64,000 nucleotides of DNA, taken from assembly GCA_016785225.1 (NCBI GenBank), contig JAFBJZ010000651.1:868001-932000 (forward strand), written 5' to 3'. Shown here one piece after another: positions 13,216 to 26,627 of this stretch; the stretch's first letter is position 1, and the number at the start of each line of letters is the position of its first letter. Under the pieces are notes generated by a model. That model made no database searches. It was not told where the DNA came from and saw only the letters and a list, made by a program, of their open reading frames with translations. The position numbers were made by a program, and so were the translations under genes. This DNA comes from Psettodes erumei (taxonomy: Eukaryota; Chordata; Actinopteri; Pleuronectiformes; Psettodidae).

Positions 13216-16200
13216 CTGAGTAATTCACCGTTAACGGTGCATTATGTGGAATTTTCCTGCACGTTATCCGTCTTAGTCAGCAGTATTGTGAGCGTATGAA
13301 AGATCCAGATCCATACTGTGTATTAACGCCCCCCTCCCCTGTAAACATCGGAAACCCATTTACACGCGTACAGTGTCAGGCATGTAAGGAAGTCTTAGCA
13401 GAAGAGTTGTTGCCACAGTCAAGGACAGTGTGATCACACAGGCTTTGTGTTGTACAAGGACAGTGCTGATGATAAGTGTGGGTAAGCAAGCTATGCGGCG
13501 GTTGTTGTTGTTGTCGTCGTCGATGAATCCTAAACCAAAACATAGCATGCAGTAGCTTCATTGTGCGATTTCAAAAGTGTTCAAGAGTTTTTGACCACAA
13601 GCTCTGCTCCGGGAGCTTTTTTCCAGCCAACGGCTCTCACGGTCGGCGGCCGAAGACGAACGCGGGGGAAACTGCTCGTGTGCAAATGTTTCTTAAAAGG
13701 GAGGGAACGCTGCATTCGATTAATCTGTGAGGCCTCAGGGGTGTGTGTTGGGAGAGGAACAGTGAATGTAAATATAACTTTGTGTCACAAAACCCCAAAC
13801 AAAGCCAAAATGTGATTAATAACTGCAGTTTCTGATCTGTTGTAACGAAGAGGGTGTTCATTTTTGTAATTGTGCAGATGTCTATCCTCTTTAGAGACCT
13901 TACTTCTTATTTTTTTTAATTGAGAGCTGTAGAGAGCGGTAATTAGAAATGAATCTGTGCGGAAATGTTCCTTAAGACTCTGGCTTGCGCTCGGCTTTCC
14001 GTCGTTTTGCGGCGCAATGGAAGAGTGTGCGTTCGTTTCCTCACGCGGATGTCACTCCGTACCATCTCAACGGTTTCACAGAGAGCTTTCAGTGTAGGGT
14101 AGAAAAAAATATATAAATATAAAAAAACAACTGTTGACCCCTTTATATACATCTGCGCCTCATGTTTTATTGAGGCGGGTCTCGGGAGTTTTGTGTCGTC
14201 CTTTTTCCTGGACGGCGCAGCGGATCGCTCCTCCTTTACCCTTGGTGTGACCCCGTCGCCGCATTAAGATGCCACAGGGGAGCCGCTGCGCTCGCTTTCT
14301 ACTCCGTCCCAGGAGGAAGGCTGTGGCGCGTCTCGCTCTCTGTATTCTGGTCCTGCCTCCCCCGCGATGATGGAGTGCGGCGGGCGTACGTGCCCCGTGC
14401 ACCTCGCGAGCGCGTAGACGCGCGTCGGCCTCTTCTCGCTGGGTTCATCTCGCTTGTCTGCGGAGTGCGAGATTTACCTCGCGCTTACCCACGCATAAAT
14501 ATACATAGAGGTGCTTTGGGACGGCTGCAGTATGAAGCACCTGAACTCCTCTCAAGCACATATCATATTTCTGCGTTTGTTTCTCTGAGATCTTCATGTT
14601 CACCCTTTACCAGAGCCGTTTGGACTTCCTGAGCTAATAAAAAGCCCCAGGACGCGGTTCATTACACAAACTAGCGCCTTTGAGGGGATTTGTCGTCCTT
14701 GTTTTTGTCGCCCTCCGAGCGCGACTCGGGACTGCAGCCCCTTCCCGCGCTCAGCCAGGCTGAACCGAGAGCGACTGTGCTCTGTAGGCACGTGGGGCAG
14801 GTAAGGAGAGCGAAGGCGGGGGTGGGGGTTTTGCTGCCGTGAGGTAAATCTTCCTTCTGCACCAGCACAGCCGTCTGAGCCCCAGCCAGAGCTGCAGCAG
14901 ACAAACAAAGGCTTCTGGGTGATGGCGGTCACTGCAGTGGCCACGGCGTGTTGGGATGGCTTTTGCAAGCCGGTTTGATTTATTCATCGCGTGTTTCTGA
15001 ATTTTATCCCCCATTTGTCGCAGGTTCGCGTTCCAAATTTGTTTTCAGTTTTTCAGGATCTTGTGCTCTGCTGCCTTCAGGGTCTCCTTGAAACAGACAG
15101 TGATCTCGTACCTGTGCATCCTCGAGGAGGAAGCCTGAATCAATCAGCATAGCGTACCATGCGGCATGTGGCTTTCTGTCCAAAAATGACGAGTCATTCT
15201 GTCTTTTACTTTTGTATATGGGTAAAACTTCATGCCACAAATGCGTAACTGGTAGCCTCCGAGTGCACAAAACTGAAGTACGACTAGTAAATAGACTAGA
15301 TAGAGATGAGAAACTGTTGGAATGTCCCTTTAAATCTGTACCTTAAGGTAATTTGACAGGTGCCGGATGCACATCAGCAAATTTAAAGAACTTATTTGTC
15401 GGCTTTTAATTTAATGTGCGATGCTTCGATGTGTTTGACCTCAGAGGTAAACTCTGACTGACCGTCACCGGCAGAAAACTCGAAGAAAAGTGGGATTTCT
15501 AAAACGGACGCCAGACTGTGACTACACGAGTCTCCCCCCCGAGGCGCAGGGACGTCGGCCTCCCGAGAACAGGTCGCTCAGTCCGCGTGAACCAGCGCGT
15601 CGTCAGTTCAGTGAGATTGTGTCACTTCCCCGCCATCGTTCAATCAAATCTCTCCAGCGCTCACAATCAGTCCAGGCCAGGCGGAGGAAATCAGCCTCAT
15701 CATCGGCAGCTCATTTCAAATTCAAAAGAACAATTATCAACTATTATCATTACCTGCCGCCGGAACCGATCGCATCCTCACGTCTAGCCGTCGCTCGAAC
15801 GGTGGAAGTATGAAGTCAGCACCGACCCGCACGCTCATCACCTGCGAGTTGTTTGTATTGCGTTTTCCCCGGGTCCCGCGAGTTCGACCCGCATCCTCGC
15901 CCCGCTCCCACGACCCCTTTCCCTGCCGCGTGAACCCTGAACCGGACGCAAAGCGACGGTGGACTCACACGGCGAAATGGGGGGAGAGTTGTTGTGATGC
16001 GTTGAACGCGGGCGGACTCTCAGGTGGTCTCCTTCGTGCTGCAGACCTTTTAGAAAATGCCAGGGATTCGCAGCGCCGGGCCGTCAGCGCTAATTCATTT
16101 TGAGCGGCGCCGGAGGCCGTTTGGCTTTCAGTGTTTACGTACGGAGAGCAGGGGGGAAGGGAAAGGCTTTGTATGCACAACAGCGTGTGTTCCCTTCTTA

Positions 16201-19200
16201 TTGAATATGTATAATATGCTCAGGTGAGTGTGCGATTAGATATACGTTCAGATGCCTTTACTCGCCAAGTCTGCCGTTACTGCTCTGTGAAGAGCGGCCG
16301 CGCGACATGAAAAACCTTATTATCCCGAGCGGCTTGACCTTTAAAAGCCAACACTGCGGCTACAAGACAGCTTGGATGCTACGGGAGCATTTGGCAGCGT
16401 TTGATGATGATGGCTATTCTTTTTTTTTTTCTTGAACCATCTTCAGTCGCAGCGCCTCGCCGAGAGCCCGCGGGGCGCCCCGGATACCATCTCGTCCTCG
16501 CGTCCACATAATTCACGTTAGGAGCCGTGTGATCTCGCCTGCCCGAGCGGAGCATCCGGGGGCTGAGGGAGGACGATAAAACGCCGGCTCCGGTGACCGG
16601 AGAGGAGACGGAGCTTCGTATCACATCGTTGGTTTTTAATAATGACCTTAAAGGCGCCGGCCCTCCGAGGCACCTGACCATTAGTCCTCCATTTTCCCAG
16701 ACATACGCCGCGAAATGTGCTATTTCTGTCCGAAAGCCGGAGCGTGACGGTTTGTTCTCGGACCTTTCGTACGTCTCGCATGCTCGTCATTAGCAGATTG
16801 AGTTGGCCCACGTATGAGACTGTGCGCGACTCTTTTGTCCGTGACAAAGGAAGGCGAGAATGAACGAGTGGAAATTTGGCTCGAGGACTAGATGCGAGCG
16901 AGAAAATGTGTTTTTTTTTTTTATTTGTTTGTTTTTTAAATTTAGGCGGACGGGCCCTTTAAAGCACGTGAACGAAACGTCATCCTCGGGCTCGCCAAGC
17001 TGCGATGGTAATTGATAATTTACGCTGTTTGATATTTACACACCATTTAGCTTTAACGCTACGTCCAGGAGTCGACGCTCAAGCGACACCGCGGTCGACC
17101 ATAAACCCGGCGTCGCGGATCATATCAACGCCCCGACGGTTGGGGTGTGCGATCGGGCGATGGCGCGCGCTCTCGGGCGTCGTGAACCAGCAGTAAATGT
17201 TAATGGATGACTCTTAACCCCCGTGAGAGCTCACGAGGACACAGAGGCAGTTAAAAGTTTTTTTGTTTTTGTTTTTTTCTTTCTGTGCTCAGCAGTTTTC
17301 TCAGACATATTTTAATCTCGCCTTCGTCCTGGTCAGCACACCTGTACCCCCGACTGTTCTCTCAGGGACGCCTCTAACCGGTGCCTTCGGCTTTCGTAGC
17401 GCGCTTCCCTTTCAACGGGGCTTGCGACAGATGAAGCCGCGGTTGGGGTGGGAACTCCCCGAGGATTAGAGGTGTCTTTTTTTTTTTTTTTTTTCTTTCC
17501 AAGCCTCCGCTGTGGACGAAACACCGAGGCCGCAAAGCAGGGGATGAGAAGGAAAATGTCAAGAGAGGACACGTCCTTCTCGTGTGATCGCGCGTTCATT
17601 CGACGCCTCAACTAGAAGATTCCGAGGGATTCACCTCGCCGTGGCGAAGCTTTGTAGCTCTGCGGCGTCCGCGTGACATGTATGACATATGCTTCACACT
17701 TTGAGTGCTCTGCTTTGTCCTTGGAGTTCCCTCATCTAACCGATCTTGGGGTTTTTTCACGCCAGTGAGCAGTGAACATCAGACGGTGTGCCCCCTCGGT
17801 GCACAGAGGGTGTTTTGTTTTATTACCGGGCTGTCGCGGGACGCTGTCCGCACAGACAGGGATTGAATCATCAATGCTCCAAAGCCCACCCTGTCTCCCC
17901 ACTGTAATCTTTGCAAATCCCACCACTTGTCTGATGAATTTCCCCAAATGTGGCATCTCGCCCGTACCAAACTGCTCTGTTGCTTATCAGCCGGGGCTAA
18001 AATTGGCCGTCTTCATCTGGCAACCCGGACTTTGATTTGCGATACGAGCACGGACGCTCGGGCTCTCTGGCTTTCATCTCTGCAGCGTTCATCCATCTGC
18101 GCTGCAGAAAGGTGGCTTCGGCTCTTTTCAGGCCCTCGGTGCTGCAGAACGTGGCTGTGCCTCAGTGGACCTCTGACCTCTGAAACAATTAGTCGACTTA
18201 TGAACTGACCCCGGTTTTTCCTAATCAAATAACCATTGTAATCGTCGAAGCGCGAATGCCAGACATCAGCTGAATTTGAGGACCGTAAACCCACTTTGAA
18301 TCATCAAATCTGCATCCCACATTTGCTACGTTCCCTCATAAACATCAAATGTTGACTAAAACTGTAAATCCTCACTCACATGCCGAACAGTGAACATTTT
18401 TTGTTTCAGTAGTCTGACTGCACTCTGAGCCTGTAAATATTGGCACGGAAAACTGAAACACTGCCCAGGGTTTTCCAGAGTCGATTGATAACCCAAATAA
18501 TTGTCAGCTGCAGCCCGGGACAAAAACGGTAATACTATTTCCCAGCTAAGCCTGCAGGAGAGGGCGCAGGGTCGTCAGCGGTGGGAATCATCTCCTCCTG
18601 CCGTACGCGGCGAATGACGGTCACAGCGCATCGGCCGAGAGCAGGCCTGCTGCTGTTATGTCCCTGAGATAAAAAAAAAAAAAACAGGAAGAGTGGAACG
18701 CTCTCTGTGGGTAATAGATGATGGATGTGCTGACATTTCCGGCCACGCTTGTTTGGCTGTAGCGATACGCAGCTCTGTCGCCGCCCGACGTTACCGGGTC
18801 CAAACGAGAGGAGTCGCGTGGGGAGACCAGAGAGTGGGCCTTCTCATTGGGTAATCAAAACACCCCCCTGACCTTTTTTTTTTTCTTTTTAATACGGGCA
18901 CGGCATCGCCACGCATGGCAGCGGCTTCAATTTGTCACCGCGATCGTGTCAAGTGGAGAGGGAGACGGCCTTTCTCTCGTAGCCTCGCTCTCATTTCCCC
19001 AAAGCAAGCCCGGTAATCCGTCTCGAGACGAGGCTCGCTGCCTCTTTACCTTGGCCTTGACCTCTGCACGCCCACACGGACCGAGACATGAGACCAGGCC
19101 GTTCACTGAGAAGAGGAGCTGGTGTCTCCCCCGCGCTCTTTCACAGTACATTAGACTGTAACAGTTAATCCAACCGGTTCCAATTTCGCCTTAGAGACCC

Positions 19201-19410
19201 GGAGATGGAGGCTGATACTTGAGCTTACTTACTTACTGTTAATATATATTATGTATTTCTTCCCAAGCGTGCTCTTTGAATTACTTTTCCTGTCAGAGAG
19301 CTCAGGGATAGCTGCTGCTTTCCTGGGTCTTCTCCTTTACCTCTGGGACAGAGACGGAACACGTTAGCAGGTTGGAGTTCTATGTAAAACCCTTCATGTC
19401 TTTTCTGGGA

Positions 19411-19458
19411 CAGACAATCCTTTGGACACAGGACACAGACAATCCTTTGGACACAGGA
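19411..19458. repeat. Two-copy 25-bp tandem duplication
   Basis: CAGACAATCCTTTGGACACA followed by GG begins at 19411 and again at 19436, identical over at least 22 bases. Confidence 0.85.
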
Positions 19459-20164
19459 AGAAAGGGGACGACGGAGTTTTCAAGGGAAAACAAAATGATG
19501 ATATATTGCATTGATCACTGCAGTCAGGTTTCTACAAATAACAAGCTAGCGTCTCCTCGCTGCTTTTACGTCCCGGTTGACGTCCCCACTCACTTTCCTC
19601 GCACATCGTCTGATGCAGTCGCTCATCTTTTGTACCGACTGAAGGACAGCCGGATGCCACTTGAGACACTGAATATTGGCACTGCAGGAATTCAACCACT
19701 TTTACTTCCATGAAGTACAAAGTGATTCCTTTGCGCTTTGCAACTTTTGCAACTTTCCTACCTGCATTCACAACGTTGAACGAGGCGAACCAGCACCAGG
19801 TTTTTCACACCGAGTCCATTTTCTCCGTGTCCCGGCGAAGACTCACGTTTCCGCTGCTGGGAACCCTACGCACCTTTTGTTCCGTTGGATTTTTTTTTTT
19901 TTTTGAAGGTGGGGAGGCGAAGGCTGTGGCTAATGTCGTGATGCGAGGCGGAGGAGGCGTAGCGGGTCCTCGTGCGGGGAGTTCAAAGGGATCAAAATTA
20001 GTTATTAGGCGCCCGAGGGGCAGTAAATTGTCAGGCTGTAATTTCCACCCTCAGATTTACGACTTGGCCTCAAGGGGCCTTTACAGCGAAGAGATGACCC
20101 CTCTTACCTCGCCAGCTAAAGGTTATTGTAAATCACAGCCCTCCTACCCTCAGTGCCATCACAC

Positions 20165-20166
<2 letters not shown>

Positions 20167-20196
<30 letters not shown>
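20167..20196. repeat. (AC)n microsatellite
   Basis: About 15 AC units. Confidence 0.95.
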
Positions 20197-20198
<2 letters not shown>

Positions 20199-23100
20199 GT
20201 TCACGCAAACATCCTCAGTGACCTTTCACTTTCCCTTTTTTCTCCTTCTTTTTTAATCTGCCGTACGTGTTCGCCTTGCTTCACCTTTGAACAATCCCTG
20301 TCCCGTCTACAGGTAGCCGCTTCTTATTTTCGCCTTTTTTTTTTAAAGCCCCGGGGTAGCGACCAGTCCGCCGCTGACCCGATACGACACCACGGCAGCA
20401 CGACACAAAGCCCATTCAGGGCCCGCGAATCGTCCTTTTCGGGAGCCGGCCCTTGTTTGTGTGTCCCGCTCGCTCTTTTGTCCCCGCAGCTTGTTTGTTA
20501 AGCTGTGCGACCGTCCGCCTTCCAGAAAGAAAAAATAAATAAATAAATGAGTAATGGCGAGCCATCAGGCTGAATGGAATCAGCGCATTGTTCAAGCAGG
20601 AGAATTCGCTGGTCTGATTTAGTCATGGCTGGCTCGTTTTGAGCTAATGGTTAATTGTGAACGATTAATTGCTGCAAGCTTCGTTACGCATAAACGGTCG
20701 TCCCCGAGGAAGTGCCATCAGATTTTATGTGGGTTTGTTGTGTTTTTTTTTGACATGTAAAATTCAGGTTGACTGCTTTGTTTGCGAAAGCAACAGAAAT
20801 GCAATCTAGCTTGATGTTTACACACCGGCCCCCCCGCAGCTCCCCTCGCCTCGCGGAACGCTGTTGCCCGAGCGCCTCTTTGAAGCCGCCGTGGCTTCGC
20901 AACCAGCTTGTTTCGCCCGCAAATACTGGAATATTCATACCTTTCAGGTTCTGCCGTCGGTTCCGCCGGGTCTGTATGACAGCAGCGGTGCGGTCGTCAG
21001 CGGCGCCGGCGGGCGCCCTTCATGTCGTTCTGACAGGGAGACGACGGATGAAAGCCCGAAGAGGACCGGCGGGTGCCGTTGTTGCACTCACCTGCGTGTT
21101 GCCATGAAGAAGAAGAAGAGGCTCGCTCGGCAGGGGATCACCTTCTTGAATATTTAAAAGCCGGCTGGCGGCTCCTCAGTGTCCTAACCCGGAGTTTCTC
21201 TGCGATTGGTCCGTCTTGGTACTGGGCGGGCTGCTGCTGCTGCTGCTGCGACTGTCTGTAAAAAAAGGGAGAGTTTCAGTTTTCAAACCACTGACACACT
21301 CGTGCGGCGGTCACAGTGACAGCAGCGGGCCCGTTTCATCGTTTATTCGTCGGCCCCCGCCGGCTCCGCCCTCCCCTCCGGTCCCACGCTGTAACGCAGC
21401 TGATCCGATATTAAGCGACGGCACAGCAAAGCTTCCCGCTTCGCAACGAACGAGAAACCACGGCTATCACAATGAGACGCGCGTTTGCGTTTGCGCTCGC
21501 TCCTCATTACCCGGTGCCTTCCCAGGAATTAGAGTCACGCTGCGTTCACAAAGAGCTCCTTTTGCAGCTTCTCGCCATGAAAGTCGGCAGAGTTGGTCTA
21601 ATTTATTCTTTTAGAGTCTGTGTTGGTTGCGCTTCTGAACACCCCCCCCCTTTTTTGAAGCTTTGTCATTTGCCTAATTTTAGGCCTTTTGAGAGTTTGC
21701 CGCTGGTTTTCAGGCGAACATTCCTCTCATCGTCTGTTCCTGCTCAAACATTCCTGGGGCATGGCTGCAGGAGACGGAGGTGGCACCGTCACATGAATGG
21801 CAGTTTCTTTTTTTCCCTCTCGGTGAGTCAGCATGTTGTCTCTCCTGAGAGTGATGCACAACTGCCAGTGGAGGGGGTGGGGGGGGGCTCAGCCATGACT
21901 TTCCTGCAGAAGCACACCTCCCTTAGGAGAAATAAAATTGAGCTGCTTCTATAATATACGGGAAAAAGCCTTGTCTGTCGTTTCATTATAAGTTCACCTT
22001 CGTGGCACGCCCATACACGTGCACTATACTGCAGTGCTAGGCAGTTTGCCCAGGTATGGAGATGCAGAGGGGGGGATAGTTGTCCGGCAGGTCAAAACGG
22101 TGCCAGAGAGAAGCTCGGACAAAACTTCAGCTCAGCCGAGAACAGAATTTGATACTATTACTAGAGGTAAAGGGGTAACACTTCGTCAAATCCCATCATT
22201 AAGGGAAAGCCCTTGGATAAACTTCGAAAAGCTTCCCCCGCTGTATTAAGCCCGATGACCTGGAGCCTGCTCTACCTAGGTGCTTATCTCAGCAACCGCA
22301 GCCTCCTAATTATCATCAACCTGCAGCTTATGTTGGGAAGCTCCAGCCCCCCGCTCGCAACTGGGCGGCGTCGCCCTCTCTCCCGGGGGCCCCCCCGACG
22401 CTACGCCGCGCCGCACCCACCGTTCGTCTCGATTTGTAAAGCCACAGCAGCGGTGGTGAGGTGTCCACTTTGCTCTTGGTGCTCTGTCACGCATAGGCCC
22501 AGCATGTGGAACCTCACCTTTTTTTTCTTTTTTTAAATTATTTATGCGCCGGGGACTCGACTTCTCTCGCTGAATCTTGTTTCCACCGAAGCGCCCCCGG
22601 ACATTTTCGGGTTATTTATGAGAGCGGGGCCGGGAGGCAGAGCGGTCCCCGGGAGTGGGGAAAATTCCTCGAGAGGTGGAGAAAGACGAATGTCGCTGAA
22701 CGGAAACAAACTTATGTCTGCTGCTATTTCGTGTTGTGCATTATTCAGTAGGATAATGCGCAGCGGTGTAAGCAACGCTGGCTTAAGCATATATTACACC
22801 TCATATACTGTGTGTACATAGGTTACGGATGTTGGCAGCACTTTGGACGCAGAGTTATTAACACAGTGTTATTAATCTTCTCCTCTGACTCCTGGGAAAA
22901 AAAGCGGTAGTTGGAGTTTTTCCCTAAAATGTAAAATAAGTTGTTTCATGTAGAAATACTTTGCTAGAAGCCCATCTGTTGCCTTTTTTTCCCTCTGATT
23001 ATTTACGAGCAAAACGCTGTTAGAATTCATGAATTATTTACTAGTTGAAGATCCATCACGTCTTGTTGGGGGGTCTGTCTTGAATATTTTAAATATTTTC

Positions 23101-23716
23101 TTATATTATTTCGCTGCTTCCAGCCTGTGTGTGCACAGGCCGACAGAACATTGAAAGGTGATGTCGGCTTGCTGGTCGCAGTGTGAGGACACACCTACAC
23201 ACACACACACAGGAGTCTTAATAAATCTACAGTTTCGGAGCAGAAGTCTGGTGGATGGTCGGGGCGGGAGCCGCCGCGGTGCGTGAAATGTTGTTTCAGC
23301 GGAGCCCATAATCTTTCCAGGTCCTGACAGCGTGGCCTTTAGGAGGAGGCAGACTTAAAAACATTTCCTCACACACACACCCCCCACGCTCCCTTGGGGT
23401 CTTAGCATTTTCCTTAACTCGGCTCTAAGAGAAACAATCTCCCCTCGACGGCCGGTTTTAAAGAACAGCTCCAGAGACAGAGAGAGTTTACTGTAGACTG
23501 AGGATGTTTAAGCCCAGCAGAGCTGTCGGGGTACAGGCGGGGGGGGTCCTCACTGGCATTCTGACAAATGGTGCGATTCACAGAAGGGCTTTTGTCTTAA
23601 AGGAAATATGTGTTAGCTTTGCTGTAGCCAAGGTTAGCTATGAAGGCTACGTAGCAACAGTAAAAACATACAAACAGTTCCTGTACAATAGGAGGTGTCT
23701 GTGGTTAGCTCCAAGA

Positions 23717-23739
23717 TTTATGAGCCCAAAGCTCATAAA
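23717..23739. repeat. Perfect short hairpin
   Basis: TTTATGAGC and GCTCATAAA are perfect 9-bp arms around a 5-nt loop. Confidence 0.8.
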
Positions 23740-24160
23740 CCCTAACATCATTTTAGATGCAAAATAATTTGAGCAAGGCGTAATTCATGTATATTGTGAA
23801 TATAATAATGTAACAGAAGTAAAATATATATATATATCTTTCAGTGGAAATCATTTCAAATTCAAATAAGCTTTGGGAAAAATATCAAATGCAGCTATAG
23901 TCGTCCAAACTGACTTTCCTCTGCTGTATTTGTCCATTTATACTGTGGGTCAACCCTCCTAGAGACGATGCCTGTTGCTGTGGTAACAGTTGACCTCTGT
24001 CTTCCTCTGGAGATAATGTATTTGTTAAATCAGAAGGCCCTTACACAGAAAAGACACCGTTTTGTTGGAGTGTGGGTTTAAGCTCGTCACAGTCTTTACC
24101 CTGATATTACCCTGGTAACGGCAGGGTGGAGGTTTTATCAAGGGTCAAAAACTTCCCCCC

Positions 24161-24181
24161 TCATCATCATCATCATCATCA
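24161..24181. repeat. (TCA)n microsatellite
   Basis: Seven TCA units. Confidence 0.95.
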
Positions 24182-26400
24182 GCCATCAAATTGTCAAATG
24201 AATTTTCACTATTCAGCAAAGTCTTTATTTTTTTCTTCCCCCTAAATTCCAACTTGATTGTCCCACAGATGTTGCTCCTGTTGTTTTTTCAGAATAACAA
24301 AAAAAAAAACCAAAAAGAGAACACAGTTGATTAATACCACAGATTTTAATTTGTCAATCCCTGAAAAATTACATTCCGGCTTTCTAATAGATACGACTTT
24401 CAGAGGACTTTGTCTCTTCAGCAACAGAATTAATGTAAATAGAAGAAAACCAAACTATCTCAGGATAACGTGATTAAAGCTCCGTTTAATATTCTGCACA
24501 CGGCAACTTTAATGAGCGTCGTTCTGTAATCTGGGTCTTTTCTTGTTTTTGTCCGACTGACGGCTCGGATCGCGGGGCTGTCGGAGGGAAGCAGATCGTA
24601 CACGTGGATCTAATAAAGGACGAGAAGCCGCGTGAATGGCCGCACATCACGAGATAATTCGTCAAACTGTGTTCAAACTCCGAGCAGAAAGCCACAGCAC
24701 CCCGCAAGCAAACCCTCCCGGGGAGTTTTGAAGAAGCGGCGCCATGATCCCTGATGCACGCCGCACGTTTGATTGGTTGTCCCACCATCACTCACGTTAG
24801 TTCAGGTCCAGCAGAGGCCCGCTGTGACACGCTGCAGGTCGTGACCGCGGACCTGAACTCTCGTCTTTGATCGCAGTAGTAACTCTTTGGCGGAGGGACG
24901 GGAGCGATTCGGGGATTTTCGCGGTGCGCGGCGCCTTTTGTGCTGCGGCTTTGTCGCTCTATATGGTCTGCGAGGATTTGTGGCGCCGCCGTAGCCGCGA
25001 GACACGATATTACCATGCTCCCCGGAGTTTGTCTGCAACCGCGAGTTATTGTCCTTGTCTCCTGAAGGACAGATGATGCAGAGATTCTCAACAACACTGT
25101 GTACTCAGGTAGTTCACTGGTTATATTTATCTGAGAGTTGATTTTTTTTTTTAATCTCAGGCCCATTGTTGTTTTGCTCCTGTGTTACATGAATCAAGTG
25201 AGAATAATGGGGATGCAACTAGTGACTTAATTCATAGGTTCTTGAGACACATTTTTGAATTAACTGATAAACTTTGCGGTTTATGAAATAGAAAATACTG
25301 AGTAATCTGAGAAGTAATCTGGTACATCAGTCCAAATCCCAAAACTACTGTCCTGTACGTATGAATCCCTGCAATAACCCCCCCCCCATCAGTCAGGAGA
25401 CACACTGACAGAGTCCGGAGACCAGAGAACAGCGGCGCTTTCGTAGCTTGGGTCTTGGTGGGAGGGCTGATCGGGCTGTAACTGGTGTATAAATGTAGTT
25501 CAGGCGTATTTGAATCTTTTGTTCGTGTCCATCTGCAGGAAAATGGATCGAGACAGAGAGAGAGGGGAAAGCTGCTGGTTTGGCCCAGGGGAAAATGTGG
25601 GGCTACAGTGGCAGCGATTTCACCTTTATGACACAGGCGGCGTCCCTTCAGCCTTCAGCGGCGTATCTGCTCGCACGCATAAACGGAATTATCAAAGCGT
25701 TTTAGGTTGAGTGAAATGTCCTCGTCTCCTTCCCTTCTCCCCTCATCAGTGAGCTTCACCTGACCTCCTCCGCTGTTGTTCGCAGAGGCCACGCTCAGTT
25801 TTTAAAGGCTCCGCCCGCACAGCCGGCCCTCTCTTCATCCACGGATTATCATCCTGAACCTCGGTTCCCACATGTAGAGGCACGGCTGACCCGCCGTCAG
25901 CGCGATACCTTTTATTAGCTCATTTAGGTTAATAACAGCATGGGCAAATTTACACATAATAGTGAGGCGTACTGTATTTTATGAGAAGCCTTTCAGTGCG
26001 CCTTGTATGCAGATGAGCTGTGATGATTGCCAGCGGGGGAAACCACTTACGTCTGTGCCTGTCACACAGGGAAATATTTTCTGGGGTCATGCTTGTTTGA
26101 AGTGCCGGCGGTCGTTACCTTGATTATTTTTATTCTCCAATCACAATTCAGTATAAGCCGCGAGCTTTTGCTTTAATGCGTGTTTGTGGGAATAGCTGCC
26201 CGGTTTCCTCTGAACGTCAGTTTGACAGTTAACAACCAAGATGTATTTTAAATGGCAACCATCGTGCCATCTGGGGATTGGCACATGGTAATGTCAGCTG
26301 ATGTGATGCTGCTGGTGGAAGTTGTCACTGATTTCATGTCTTTGTTATATTTCTGTCATCCATCTGAACAGCAGACCGTCCTCTAACCAGCGCTTATGTT

Positions 26401-26416
26401 GCTGCTGCTGCTGCTG
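26401..26416. repeat. (GCT)n microsatellite
   Basis: Five GCT units about 110 bp upstream of ppfia2 exon A. Confidence 0.9.
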
Positions 26417-26525
26417 CGTGTTGCATTGCATCACCGTACATTGCACAGTGGAGGGCTATTGCAGAGTATTGTGTAATGATGCTGACCCATCCCTTCCCTT
26501 TTTTTTCTTCATTGTTGTTGTTCAG

Positions 26526-26627
26526 GAGTTTGCCGCACTGACCAAGGAGCTGAACGCCTGCAGGGAGCAGCTGCTGGAGAAGGAGGAGGAGATCTCCGAG
26601 CTCAAAGCAGAGAGGAACAACACCAGG
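26526..26627 (+). CDS. ppfia2: ppfia2 exon A (first visible), coiled coil
   Basis: 34 codons, phase 0 at both ends. It begins EFAALTKELN and ends AERNNTR, matching liprin-alpha-2 at about residue 100. The acceptor is a T-rich tract then TTCAG; the donor is AGG|GTAAGG. The sequence is charged and heptad-like (KEEEISELKAE), part of the N-terminal coiled coil that oligomerises and contacts active-zone partners. No start codon: coding sequence continues from an exon outside the window. Confidence 0.96.

Larger units (their letters stand above)
1..26525 (+). other. Non-coding region upstream of first visible ppfia2 exon (large 5' intron)
   Basis: No exon could be recognised on either strand in these 26.5 kb. 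The missing liprin-alpha-2 N-terminal segments were sought and not found. Open frames here are short, unspliceable to the gene and without family resemblance. Because the first visible exon starts with a phase-0 acceptor, at least the 3' part is intron. How far the intron extends, and whether a promoter or a small exon is hidden in it, cannot be decided by eye. The stretch is rich in CpG for an intron and carries homopolymers, microsatellites and the sites listed separately. Outside those sites nothing specific was seen. Confidence 0.75.

Noticed and set aside
15875..15895. GAGTTCGACCC, similar to a tRNA B box
   Set aside because: No A box or cloverleaf could be formed upstream.
19710..20501. 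263-codon open frame on the + strand
   Set aside because: The translation crosses an (AC)n microsatellite and T-runs, is low-complexity and matches no family known to me.
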